Assembly: GCF_001747085.1 (NCBI RefSeq)
Contig: NZ_MDJD01000034.1
Coordinates: 558,001 to 622,000 of the forward strand
Reading direction: 5' to 3'
Length of the DNA: 64,000 nt
Source of the DNA: Flavivirga aquatica
Lineage (GTDB): Bacteria; Bacteroidota; Bacteroidia; Flavobacteriales; Flavobacteriaceae
Shown here: positions 18,042 to 26,865 of the stretch, piece after piece
Position numbering within the stretch: the first letter of the stretch is position 1
Layout of the letters: each line of letters opens with the position of its first letter
Made by a program: the position numbers and the translations under genes
Notes under the pieces: model-generated
What the model was told of the DNA's origin: nothing
Seen by the model: only the letters and a program-made list of their open reading frames with translations
Database searches by the model: none

Positions 18042-19082
18042 CTAGTTATTTAATAATTTGTCTGCTAAAGGTCTTAAGTCTTTATGACAAACGTGTCCAT
18101 TATCTGTAATTTTAATCGCATCAAAATAAATACTGGTATTAGAAACTATACCATCAAAATGTGATTTTGCTATTTGTCCTAATGGCGGCATATCCATTGG
18201 ACTTGTGTAGCCAAATCCAAAATCTACGCCTCCCCATATACGTTCGTCTTCAACCAATTCGTGTGTTAACTCTCTAACCTTTGGATTAAAACCCAGCATA
18301 TTATGCGAAATCTTATACATATTTTCATCTTCGAATGATGATATATAGGTTTTAAATTTATTAGCATCTTCTCCTCCACTAATATCAACAATGTTACTAT
18401 TTTTCACAACAAATTTTACCTTACTAGTATTATTTGTATGCTGTAAATGATCGAACACTATGATGCCATTCATACTATTTAGTTTTGGAACTATATTTAC
18501 AAAACCTGGTGCTGTGCCGAATTTTGGTATTGAAAAATCACCATCATCAAAATCAAAAGCGTAGTTTAAATCTATATCGTAAGACACATCTGTACCATTT
18601 TCGCTAGTAATACGAACAGTTTTGGAAACCTTTACCATTTCTATAACTTTACTTAGTAACAGTTTTAAGCTTTGCACGTCAAAACCTGTAAAAACTCTGT
18701 GCAGCGATCCTATAGAGCTATCTGCAATAATAAGATAACGTAGGTTCTTGTTATCTCGCATTGCGGTTTCCCATATATCGGAATATAGCAAGACAACAGA
18801 GTTAGCTTCTATCCAAACATCAGCTTTACAAAGTGCAGCGGTTAGCGCTTCAGAAGGCCAATCTTTCATTCCTGCTTGACTATCTTTTTTTGCCTTCGGA
18901 ATCCACATTAGCAAAGGTAATCCGCCAATATCTTGGGTTGCTTTTGCTAAAGCTTCTACGATGTAGCGTTTAGAGCCTAAATCTACTGTTATGGCTACGG
19001 TCTCACCTTTTTTAACCTGAAACATCTCTTCTATTAATGTTTTAGAAAAATCTAAAGCCAATACTTGTTGTTCTTTTGTCAT
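18042..19082 (-). CDS. M29 aminopeptidase / NicX-like metalloenzyme
   Basis: About 346 residues from the ATG at 19082 ('MTKEQQVLALDFSKTL'); an upstream in-frame ATG at 19130 would add 16 unlikely residues. It belongs to the thermophilic aminopeptidase T (M29) fold shared with NicX, the 2,5-dihydroxypyridine dioxygenase. Seen: 'KKGETVAITVDLGSKRY' near the N-terminus, acidic and His candidates in 'IIVFDHLQHT', 'GGVDFGFGYTSPMDMPP' and 'SHFDGIV' near the C-terminus. I cannot decide between peptidase and ring-cleaving oxygenase. The operon with a TonB-dependent receptor and an NCS1 permease favours an N-heterocyclic substrate. Confidence 0.72.
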   Translation of the reverse strand: MTKEQQVLALDFSKTLIEEMFQVKKGETVAITVDLGSKRYIVEALAKATQDIGGLPLLMWIPKAKKDSQAGMKDWPSEALTAALCKADVWIEANSVVLLYSDIWETAMRDNKNLRYLIIADSSIGSLHRVFTGFDVQSLKLLLSKVIEMVKVSKTVRITSENGTDVSYDIDLNYAFDFDDGDFSIPKFGTAPGFVNIVPKLNSMNGIIVFDHLQHTNNTSKVKFVVKNSNIVDISGGEDANKFKTYISSFEDENMYKISHNMLGFNPKVRELTHELVEDERIWGGVDFGFGYTSPMDMPPLGQIAKSHFDGIVSNTSIYFDAIKITDNGHVCHKDLRPLADKLLNN

Positions 19083-19164
19083 AAAATTAGTTTGCGAAAA
19101 AGAGAACCAATATTTGCTCCCTTTTATCAATCAATCAACTCTAATAATTAATATAAAATTAATT

Positions 19165-21522
19165 TCAAAACTTTACTGAAATTGAAGTTCCTATGGTTAA
19201 TGGTTGTCCTCTCCAAGCTACATCGTCAGGACTTCCAACAAACTTTCCGGGCGAAAACTCTTGATAATACTGTTTATCTGTAAGGTTTCTACCCCAAATA
19301 TCCAGTTTCCAGTTTTTGTATGTAAATGCAATACGTGCATCCAGTAATGAATAGGCATCTGTGGTATGAATATCTAAATTGCTTTCATGATAATACGTTT
19401 TACCTGTTGTATCGAGGTTTAAAAATCCATTAAACTTCACACTATCTGTAAGGTTGAATGAAGACTCTAAGCCAATACTAAAAGTACTTACAGGTACGAA
19501 TGGTACTTTGTTTCCATTATAATTTGAATTATTGGTTGTTGTACCATCAGCACCACCTGTTGTTCCTCCTTCTAATATCTCAGCATCTGCTAATCCAAAA
19601 TTTGCAAATACATCAAAGTATTTGGATAATCTCGCACGAGATTCTAGCTCAAATCCAAAGACTTTAGTTTCATCATAGTTATAAACACCTGCTATAAACG
19701 TCGTAAGGTCTAAAATATATTGTTGTTGGTTTCTTATTCTAGAACTAAAAACAGAACCATTAAAGATTAGACGGTCATTCCAAGTCGTTGTTTTAAAACC
19801 TACTTCATAATTGTCTGATATTTCGTCGTCAAAACTTTTGTCAAAAAAATCGGTAGCACCTGCATTAAAACCTCCATTTCTATAACCTCTGCCATAATTT
19901 GCATATAAAAGTGCTTTTTTCGATACTTGATAAGATAATGACACTTTGGGTTGAAACTCGTTATTATCTCTATCTGAATTTGTTACAAATAAAAAATCTT
20001 CTTGAGTAAAATTATCTATATCATATCTAAAACCAGCAGAAACCGTTAATTTACTAGTTAGTTGATAATCTCCAAACCCAAATAAAGCTATAGTTTTGGT
20101 TTCATTAACATAATCCGCTGTATCATAAAAATCTGGTGCTCCATCAAAATCCACTCCAGTAGTTCCGTTTTGATAGACATCCTTTTTGATGTTCTGATAA
20201 AAACCACCTAAACTCCAATCGAATTTTGTATCTGTGTTTGTATTATTGATTCTTAACTCTTGGTTAAATGTTTTCGTTGTTATTTCCTCACCTTGTGTTA
20301 ATCCATCAAGGCTTAAAAAATCTAAATCGCCATTTGTAGATCGTTCTACTCTATTAAAGGATGTAATACTCTGAATTTTTACAGTACCTAAATTATAGTC
20401 CATTTTGAAATTGCCATAATTATTTTTCATATCCGAACGTCCTAAAATATTTGCAACGATAACATTATTGCCATCAGTAGGATTTGGATCTAAAACACCA
20501 CCTGGAAACTGCCCATCAAAACCTGTTGGATTCACCGAATAATATGTTGCTCCTCCATCTATATTAAAATGTTGAAAGGCTCCTGAGATTGTGAACTTGT
20601 CAGATAATCTAGCTTTAACCTGTCCTCTAATGTTAAAATCTTCAGAGAAATCTACTTTTTTATCAAGAAATTCATTTGTCAACAAACCATCAAAAGTCTT
20701 GTATTGTGTAGAAAAACGATAAAAAACCTTGTCTTTAGAAATCGCTCCAGAAGACACAAATTGTCCTTGTAAGTTCCCGCCATTACCAACGCCAAGCGTT
20801 ATTTTGTTAGACATCTTATTGGTAGGTTCTTTGGTGTAAATATTAATTGCTCCACCAATAGCGTTTTTCCCATATAAAGCTCCTTGTGGACCCTTTACGA
20901 CTTCAACCAATGCCAAATCGTATAACTCCTGACTTAATAAACTTGGGTCTGGAATTGTAACGCCATCAATTACAAAAGCCAATGGAGCATCTCCTCCTCT
21001 TACTTGTGGTATACCTCTAACCGTGATGAAATTCAGTCCTACGGCTTGTGCCGAATTAAATTTGAGGTTTGGCACTAAGGCTGAAAAAGAACTAATGTCT
21101 GTAACACCTGCTTTTTCTATACCTTCCGAATTTAGTGCTGTTACAGATTCTGGAGTTGTTTGAATGGACTCGGTTCGTTTTCTAGACTTACCAATAACGC
21201 CAGCAAATCCTTTAATGGAAACTTCTCCTAAAGATTCTTGGGACTCTTTTAACTCTATATCTATACGAGCGGAACCGCTTACTGTGACCTCCTGAGTTTC
21301 ATAACCTAAATAGGAAAATACCAAAATTGTGTTATCAGAGGAAACAGTAATTTCGTAATTACCGTTAAAATCGGAAACCACACCTGTAAATGTTCCTTTT
21401 TCAAGAATATTGGCCCCCGGAAGTGGTTCACCAAGCGCGTCCGTAACATTACCTGTGATTGCAACTTGCGAAAAGGTTAATGTAGTTACAAATAAGAATA
21501 TTAATAAAATACGTTGTTTCAT
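19165..21522 (-). CDS. TonB-dependent receptor with carboxypeptidase-like N-terminal domain
   Basis: 785-residue outer-membrane receptor. Signal peptide 1-18 ('LTFSQ' end), then a carboxypeptidase-D-like regulatory domain (~20-95, 'ITGNVTDALGEPLPGANI', 'VFSYLGYETQEV'), plug (~110-235, 'LAFVIDGVTIPDPS', 'VEVVKGPQGALYGKNAIGG') and a 22-strand barrel that ends in 'ISVKF' with C-terminal Phe. It lacks an adjacent SusD, so it is not a SusCD glycan system, and the barrel is of the size used for small ligands. It is the first gene of a minus-strand operon with the M29/NicX-like enzyme and the NCS1 permease. Confidence 0.93.
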   Translation of the reverse strand: MKQRILLIFLFVTTLTFSQVAITGNVTDALGEPLPGANILEKGTFTGVVSDFNGNYEITVSSDNTILVFSYLGYETQEVTVSGSARIDIELKESQESLGEVSIKGFAGVIGKSRKRTESIQTTPESVTALNSEGIEKAGVTDISSFSALVPNLKFNSAQAVGLNFITVRGIPQVRGGDAPLAFVIDGVTIPDPSLLSQELYDLALVEVVKGPQGALYGKNAIGGAINIYTKEPTNKMSNKITLGVGNGGNLQGQFVSSGAISKDKVFYRFSTQYKTFDGLLTNEFLDKKVDFSEDFNIRGQVKARLSDKFTISGAFQHFNIDGGATYYSVNPTGFDGQFPGGVLDPNPTDGNNVIVANILGRSDMKNNYGNFKMDYNLGTVKIQSITSFNRVERSTNGDLDFLSLDGLTQGEEITTKTFNQELRINNTNTDTKFDWSLGGFYQNIKKDVYQNGTTGVDFDGAPDFYDTADYVNETKTIALFGFGDYQLTSKLTVSAGFRYDIDNFTQEDFLFVTNSDRDNNEFQPKVSLSYQVSKKALLYANYGRGYRNGGFNAGATDFFDKSFDDEISDNYEVGFKTTTWNDRLIFNGSVFSSRIRNQQQYILDLTTFIAGVYNYDETKVFGFELESRARLSKYFDVFANFGLADAEILEGGTTGGADGTTTNNSNYNGNKVPFVPVSTFSIGLESSFNLTDSVKFNGFLNLDTTGKTYYHESNLDIHTTDAYSLLDARIAFTYKNWKLDIWGRNLTDKQYYQEFSPGKFVGSPDDVAWRGQPLTIGTSISVKF

Positions 21523-21644
21523 GATTAGTTGAGTTAAATATGAATACTTTATTTTGAATATAAATTTAGTGCATCAAATATTAATTATTATTAATTCTAC
21601 TTATTAAAAATATTTTTAATAATTTTATCTTTAAAATAGGAATT

Positions 21645-22871
21645 TTGAAAACCTCCTCATTATCAATAGTACTAACTTCTGATTATTTTAAAATATTATT
21701 AGAAAAAGTACACGAAACCTTTATGAATAAGCATAGGCTAGTCAAGCTTCCTAAAGCATTGCAGTTATATGGTTATGGTACGTTTAATGATGATAAGCCA
21801 TCTCTAAAAAAAGATTTTGAAGCTATTGGTTCTGAATTTATTAACGGAAAATACTTATATGATAAATCGAGAGCTTTTGAAAAAGGTCAACCAATAATTA
21901 AAATTAATCAACATTATAAAGACATCATATTGCATTATATAGGATATGATGATTTTAAACATTTTCTTGAAGACCATAAGGTATCTAGTATTGAATATGA
22001 AAAACAATATGACTTAATTTACAGCGGTGAAGAGGATAAAACTTATTATTACCTGAATTACTATTTTGGAGAGCATAACAAGATTTTAAAAGGACAGACT
22101 ATAATATCAAATAATTGGAAAACCATTCAACATATTTTTATTTATCCTCTAGAAGATGGCACTTATAGAGAGCACTATAGTAATGGTAGTATTAAGCGTC
22201 AAGGAGATACTATAACAATAAAGACCAGTACACTTTCTGGAGGAAGGTATATTGATGGAGCTAGTGAGATATATTATATCGGACATAAATCACCTTCGCA
22301 TTTAAACTATCTTATAGGAACTTATTGCACTTTCGATATTTACACGAATACGGTAGCTGGACGTTCGATTCTTGAAAAATGCGAAAGCAAAAAGGTTATG
22401 GAAGAACAATCTAAAACAGCTTTTATACCTCCATATATTGCTTTGGAAATTAGAAATAAACGTATTGTTAACAATAGATTTGTTCCTAGAAATGCTTTGG
22501 AATTATCAGACCATAGCCCTTATGCATCTTTATATGGTAAATTACCTGGTACCTATGAGTTAATTTTTAGATTTGATGAGGGTTTTAAAGAAACTTTAAA
22601 ATTTAAAATTTTAGAAACCGATTATCAGGTTGTTACTTTAACTGAAAATGTTTATATCGAGAAAGATAAGTTGGAATTACTAAACAAAGGCTCAATAGTT
22701 AATTTTAGGTTTAGCTTTTCGGGCATTATAGCTCTTGATAGCGTGAGTATTTTTTTTAAAACCTACTTTCTGAGAAATGAAAATGAAAAGCAAGAAGGTG
22801 TATTTAGTGGTATTGATAATGAAAATAGACTAATTAATGGAACTTTGGTTGTAAACTATGCCCCTAATTAA
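21645..22871 (+). CDS. Unrecognised 408-residue protein
   Basis: I do not recognise this family. The open frame begins with TTG at 21645; the first ATG is 26 codons on (21723, 'MNKHRLVKL'). Predicted soluble, no signal peptide or membrane helix. The N-terminal third is helical ('LPKALQLYGYGTFNDDKPS', 'FKHFLEDHKVS'); residues ~130-235 are beta-rich with many Tyr ('YYYLNYYFGEHNKILKG', 'HIFIYPLEDGTYREHY'), suggesting a sensor-like barrel. The C-terminal ~120 residues repeat the strand-rich pattern. It is divergent from the TonB-dependent receptor operon (122-base shared spacer) and convergent with the D-threonine-aldolase-like gene. Confidence 0.65.
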   Translation: MKTSSLSIVLTSDYFKILLEKVHETFMNKHRLVKLPKALQLYGYGTFNDDKPSLKKDFEAIGSEFINGKYLYDKSRAFEKGQPIIKINQHYKDIILHYIGYDDFKHFLEDHKVSSIEYEKQYDLIYSGEEDKTYYYLNYYFGEHNKILKGQTIISNNWKTIQHIFIYPLEDGTYREHYSNGSIKRQGDTITIKTSTLSGGRYIDGASEIYYIGHKSPSHLNYLIGTYCTFDIYTNTVAGRSILEKCESKKVMEEQSKTAFIPPYIALEIRNKRIVNNRFVPRNALELSDHSPYASLYGKLPGTYELIFRFDEGFKETLKFKILETDYQVVTLTENVYIEKDKLELLNKGSIVNFRFSFSGIIALDSVSIFFKTYFLRNENEKQEGVFSGIDNENRLINGTLVVNYAPN

Positions 22872-22928
22872 TTATGCCTTTCCGCACATTATTTTGACCA
22901 AAGTTTTCTGAGGCCAAGTTTCCATACT

Positions 22929-24038
22929 TTAAAAAGTAATTTTTCTTTTCCTCGCAGTAATATCCCAACTATCTACTTTCTTTCCTTTTGAAATTACAGA
23001 TACATCATCATGTAAATTTATTGTTGAACAAATATGATATGGAATTCCATAGTAAACATCACCAACCTTTATCTTTTCCCAATTTTTCACTTGTAAAATT
23101 CCGTGCTCTTCACTTTGAGAAATTAATTCATAGTTTTTTAAATTCAAAAATTTAACTCTTTGGTTAATAAGGTTTTCTGAACCTACAGATTTGTGTCCTA
23201 GGTCAATAGTTATGATGCCTCTTTTAGGCTTTGAAATAACGCGACATATTAATAAAGCTGCATATTTATACTCCTGTTCCTTTAGTTTTTCGCTATACCC
23301 CCAATCCCAAAGCACACAAGTTCCTGGACTAGTAATTCGATGCTCCTCAGTTATATGTGATGTGAATGATGGTGTGCCTCCGCATATTAATTTTATATCT
23401 GGATACGCTTGCTTTAGTGTATCAAATAAAACTTTGATAGGCCTAAATTCACTTTCTATGTAACTTTTTCTTTTTTGAAAATCAGTAGCTCTTAAATGCC
23501 CATCATATACATGTATACCTCCGAAATTAAGTGAAGTAAATTTTGGTATTTCTTGAATGAGTTTATCCAATTCAAAACCTATTTCAACGCCAGAACGATG
23601 CATTCCGCTATTAATATCAATATAGATATCTATTTTCAGAATCTGCTTCCTTGCTTCTTTATTCAACTTTTCAATTGAATCGATATTATCAACGATTGTA
23701 GAAAAAGTAGTATTAGAAAAATGTCGAAATAGAGAACAAAAACGTTCAATTTTTGGACCGACTAATTGATGTGCTATTAAAATACTATCTGCTCCTTCAC
23801 TAGCAGCAATTTCTGCTTCAGAAATGGTAGCCGCTTTAAATTTTTTAATACCTAAGGAAATCATAGCACTTATTACTTTCGGCATTTTGTTTGTTTTGAT
23901 ATGCGGCATAAGCAATGAAGTATCTCCGTTTACCATAGAAACTATTTTATGAAGATTGTACATCAAGTTTTCTTCATATAAGATAATAGAAGGAGAATCA
24001 ACCTTTTCAATATCTTCTATTTCATACCAATCTTTCAT
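22929..24038 (-). CDS. D-threonine aldolase / D-serine dehydratase-like PLP enzyme
   Basis: 369 residues of the fold-type III (alanine-racemase-like) DSD1 family. The PLP lysine is in 'LLMPHIKTNKMPKVI' near residue 48. 'IDINSGMHRSGVEIG' and 'FGGIHVYDGHLRA' line the barrel. The C-terminal beta domain has 'GIPYHICSTINLHDDV', where the conserved His and Cys bind the divalent metal of this family. Likely reaction: retro-aldol cleavage of D-3-hydroxy amino acids, or D-serine/D-threonine dehydration. It starts 7 bases after the stop of the serine hydrolase gene, so both are in one operon. Confidence 0.85.
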   Translation of the reverse strand: MKDWYEIEDIEKVDSPSIILYEENLMYNLHKIVSMVNGDTSLLMPHIKTNKMPKVISAMISLGIKKFKAATISEAEIAASEGADSILIAHQLVGPKIERFCSLFRHFSNTTFSTIVDNIDSIEKLNKEARKQILKIDIYIDINSGMHRSGVEIGFELDKLIQEIPKFTSLNFGGIHVYDGHLRATDFQKRKSYIESEFRPIKVLFDTLKQAYPDIKLICGGTPSFTSHITEEHRITSPGTCVLWDWGYSEKLKEQEYKYAALLICRVISKPKRGIITIDLGHKSVGSENLINQRVKFLNLKNYELISQSEEHGILQVKNWEKIKVGDVYYGIPYHICSTINLHDDVSVISKGKKVDSWDITARKRKITF

Positions 24039-24045
24039 ACTTATT

Positions 24046-25539
24046 TTAGTTTTCTATTTTTAAATCACTACTAAATTCAAATAAAGGTAGACCTTCTGAT
24101 GGTTTGGTAATATTTGGACTTTTATAATACATCGTTTTACCAGAAATAACACCATTATCTAATGAGATTTCTGTATACAATATCCCGTGAGGATGTATTA
24201 ATGCATATTTATTTTCTCTTTGCATATAGATGAGCTTATAGGTTATCTCATTTTCTATAATAAGATGGTCATTTTTACCATCTAATATAAGGGTTCCATG
24301 CTTTTTGATCTTTTCTCCATTACTATTTATAGTAATATTTAATTTAGTAACACCTCTAGGTTGAACTGAAGGAGAAGGTAATGTCAAAAACGGCAAAGCA
24401 AGCATATGTGCAGTTTCTTCTATACGCCTAGGCCTTTTTGCATTTCCCATAATAGAAATAGTTAATTTCTGATTTGGAAAGAGACATATTATGCTACGAG
24501 CACCGCCCATACCACCGGCGTGTTCATATACTTTTCGATTGTCCATATCCCAATTTTGACGCCAGCCTATTCCCACACCAGTTTCCTCTCCAGAATTTAG
24601 CTTTTGTGTTTCGAACATCATATCAATAATATCTTTTTTAATAAACCCATTCATATAAGAATTCGCCATTCTTACTAAATCTGTCGGTGTGGAAATTAAT
24701 CCTCCACCAGCCCATTTGTAGCTTGGGTCTTCAGGATTGTTGATTTTTATAGGAAGTCCTTTATTCATTCCTTTTTCATTAAAACTATATAGTTCTGTCA
24801 TTTCTACACCAGGATTTTTACGCATATCAGGACCCGTAGATACCATACCTAAAGAATTAAATAAATCATCCTCTAAAAGACTAAGAAAATCTTTATTGGA
24901 TGCTTTTTCCATAACTCTTGATAATAAGGTATAACTATGAGTACTATACTTGTATTTATCGCCAGGTTTATGTAATAGTTGCGTATGAGAAAAAACCCCT
25001 AAAGCATCTTCAACAGTAGCGTAATGACGATTTTCAATTTTATCATTACCTGAATAATGAGGAATTCCGGATAGGTGTCCTGATAATTGTTTAATGGTTA
25101 CAGAGTCTTTTGTTTGAGGATATGTTGGAATATATTTATTTACTAAATCATTAAAATTTAGTTTTTCATCTTCCACCAATTTTGCCAATGCCGTTGCTGT
25201 TATTATTTTAGATACGGATGCTGCTCTAAATTGTGTTTTGGGAGTAACTGGCTTTTTTGTTTCTAAATTTGAATATCCATATCCTTCTGAAAAGATAATT
25301 TCGTTTTTAAGACCAACAGCAACTGACATTCCTGGTGGTATATCTCGTAATTTCATAAGCTCTTCTACCATTGCTATTACTAATCTCTCGGGTTTATCAA
25401 TAGAACCTTGTTCATAAACTTTAGAGTGTTTTTCGTCTTTATTTCCTGATTTTGAAACACAATTTTGTACGCAAAGCACTATGAGTATTATACTCAATAG
25501 TTTTACAGAAATAGTTAAATAATTCCCTTCTTCTTTCAT
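24046..25539 (-). CDS. Serine hydrolase lipoprotein of the beta-lactamase/D-aminopeptidase (S12) family
   Basis: 497 residues. N-terminal hydrophobic signal ending 'CVQNC' (probable lipid Cys27). Catalytic motifs: S108-x-x-K111 in 'AASVSK', Tyr198 in 'YKYSTHSY' where most relatives have Y-x-N, and H340-A-G in 'HAGGMGG' replacing K-T-G. These features are typical of S12 esterases, D-aminopeptidases and LACT-type hydrolases rather than true beta-lactamases. The last ~110 residues form a small beta domain. First gene of an operon with the D-threonine-aldolase-like enzyme; transcribed divergently from a MarR gene across a palindromic operator. Confidence 0.83.
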   Translation of the reverse strand: MKEEGNYLTISVKLLSIILIVLCVQNCVSKSGNKDEKHSKVYEQGSIDKPERLVIAMVEELMKLRDIPPGMSVAVGLKNEIIFSEGYGYSNLETKKPVTPKTQFRAASVSKIITATALAKLVEDEKLNFNDLVNKYIPTYPQTKDSVTIKQLSGHLSGIPHYSGNDKIENRHYATVEDALGVFSHTQLLHKPGDKYKYSTHSYTLLSRVMEKASNKDFLSLLEDDLFNSLGMVSTGPDMRKNPGVEMTELYSFNEKGMNKGLPIKINNPEDPSYKWAGGGLISTPTDLVRMANSYMNGFIKKDIIDMMFETQKLNSGEETGVGIGWRQNWDMDNRKVYEHAGGMGGARSIICLFPNQKLTISIMGNAKRPRRIEETAHMLALPFLTLPSPSVQPRGVTKLNITINSNGEKIKKHGTLILDGKNDHLIIENEITYKLIYMQRENKYALIHPHGILYTEISLDNGVISGKTMYYKSPNITKPSEGLPLFEFSSDLKIEN

Positions 25540-25602
25540 AAAATTGTAATTGATTTACTTTTTAAACTATCTTTACATCAAGATAACTTAAGCAATGATA
25601 CA

Positions 25603-25630
25603 AAATATATCTTGATATCAAGATATATTT
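25603..25630. promoter_or_regulatory. Perfect 28-bp palindrome, likely MarR operator
   Basis: The half-site AAATATATCTTGAT is followed directly by its exact reverse complement. It lies 17 bases before the MarR start codon and about 64 bases upstream of the divergent hydrolase gene. A second half-site, ATCAAGATAA, is at 25577-25586. The core TATCTTGA/TCAAGATA resembles boxes bound by MhqR-type MarR proteins. Confidence 0.75.
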
Positions 25631-25646
25631 ATTAATTTTTATTTAA

Positions 25647-26150
25647 ATGATAGCAAACGAAAAGGATTTATTAGATAATTTAATTATTGATTGGAAAGAA
25701 GAAAGACCAGATTTAGATGCTTCAGCAATGTTAATAGTTGGTAGAATATTGAAATTAGGAAAAATTTTAGAAAAAAGTGCCAGTATAGCGTTACAGGACA
25801 ATAACATTAACTATACAGATCTAGACGTTTTAGCAACTTTAAGACGTTCTGGGAAGCCTTTCGAACTTACTCCTAAACAATTAATGAAAGATGTATTAAT
25901 TACATCTGGTGCTATGACAGCTTTATTAGATAGGTTGGAAAAATTAGATTTAATATACCGTTCTCCTGATGCAAATGATGGCAGGATTAAAAATGCTAGT
26001 TTGACAAAAAAAGGGATAAAATTGATTGATAAGGCTATTGAAATTAGATTTAATGAAGCAGACGAATCTATAAGTATGTTAAATAAAATTGAAAAGGAAA
26101 ACCTTTCAGTCTTATTAAAAAAAATGACATTGTATTTCGATAGTAAATAG
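25647..26150 (+). CDS. MarR-family transcriptional regulator
   Basis: 167-residue winged-helix regulator. Residues ~30-50 form the dimer helix, and the DNA-binding region is 'NYTDLDVLATLRRSG', 'LTPKQLMKDVLITSGAMTAL' (recognition helix) and 'LDRLEKLDLIYRSPDANDGR' with the conserved D-x-R wing. 'ASLTKKGIKLIDKA' follows. The palindrome immediately upstream suggests autoregulation and control of the divergent hydrolase/D-amino-acid operon. The effector is unknown; no thiol pattern typical of OhrR is evident. Confidence 0.92.
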   Translation: MIANEKDLLDNLIIDWKEERPDLDASAMLIVGRILKLGKILEKSASIALQDNNINYTDLDVLATLRRSGKPFELTPKQLMKDVLITSGAMTALLDRLEKLDLIYRSPDANDGRIKNASLTKKGIKLIDKAIEIRFNEADESISMLNKIEKENLSVLLKKMTLYFDSK

Positions 26151-26272
26151 TACTATGGTTTACCACTCCTACTAACATCATAATTCGAAAAAAAATTATA
26201 GTCAAACGTTAATTATAAAAGAACTCATCTTGACTTTTTATTTTTAACCAAAAATGAGCCAAAATTTGTTCA

Positions 26273-26510
26273 GATAAAGTTGTTTATAAAGTATCTGGAA
26301 AAGCCGAAAGAGACCTTTCCAAAAGGTACGAATATGGAATCGAAACATTTAGATTAAAACAGGCATAATACATGTTTATTAGAAATGCATATGCTTTTTC
26401 AAGTATTAGCTAATAATACTAACCTTGGACGTCATGCATCAGAATTTAGATTATAATTAAAACGATTTTTATATAAATATCATACTATTTTTTATTTAGC
26501 TTCAAACATT
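26273..26510 (+). pseudogene. Decayed ParE/RelE-family toxin
   Basis: Frame from 26273 gives 'VVYKVSGKAERDLSKRYEYG' then 'IETFRLKQA' stop. A second frame from 26385 gives 'LFQVLANNTNLGRHASEF', stop, 'LKRFLYKYHTIFYLAS'. Together they track a complete ParE toxin ('..KAxxDLxxIYxYG...F..KQA...F..LA..P.LGR...E.....RF.Y..H.IFY'), with one frameshift and at least two stops. A short 'MSQNLFR' frame just before it may be the remnant of an antitoxin. Not functional. Confidence 0.7.
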
Positions 26511-26753
26511 AATATTGAATCTTCTTGATTTTTTCTATTTCCTAAAAAATGTACAAAATTCGCCCATATTTCAGTTATCTTCTAATCCGTAATGATACCC
26601 ATCAGCTTGCATACCTTTTTCCTCTTTTTTAATAAATAATCGTTTTATTTAACCTATTTATTTAATTCTTTCAATATAAAAGATAGAATTTAAGTATAAT
26701 TTATTTGTAAGAATTTATTTGTAAAAAACTTACAGTGATTACATTTTTTTTCA

Positions 26754-26761
26754 TACTTTTG
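26754..26761 (+). promoter_or_regulatory. Candidate -7 promoter element of the protease gene
   Basis: TACTTTTG fits TAnnTTTG, ~105 bases upstream of the protease ATG. A -33 partner is not evident. Confidence 0.3.
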
Positions 26762-26865
26762 ACTCAAATGGTTATAATTTTATAACAAAAAACACTATTT
26801 ACAAATTATTTTGCAAAATTTATAAGTATACATTAAATTTCCATCAACCCTTAAATCATTTAAAA

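Larger units (their letters stand above)
26151..26865. other. 715-base spacer filled with gene relics
   Basis: Contains the ParE relic (26273-26510, +) and an unidentified minus-strand relic at 26492-26660. The latter reads 'KKEEKGMQADGYHYGLED', then in a shifted frame 'ITEIWANFVHFLGNRKNQ' and '..DSILMFEAK' stop: a plausible protein end broken by one frameshift, family not recognised. The last ~200 bases are AT-rich promoter-type sequence for the protease gene, with a TACTTTTG element. Confidence 0.45.

Noticed and set aside
24046-25539. True class C beta-lactamase (antibiotic resistance gene)
   Set aside because: The S-x-x-K is present, but Y-x-N is Y-S-T and the K-T-G is H-A-G, as in D-aminopeptidase/esterase relatives; there is also a C-terminal extra domain.
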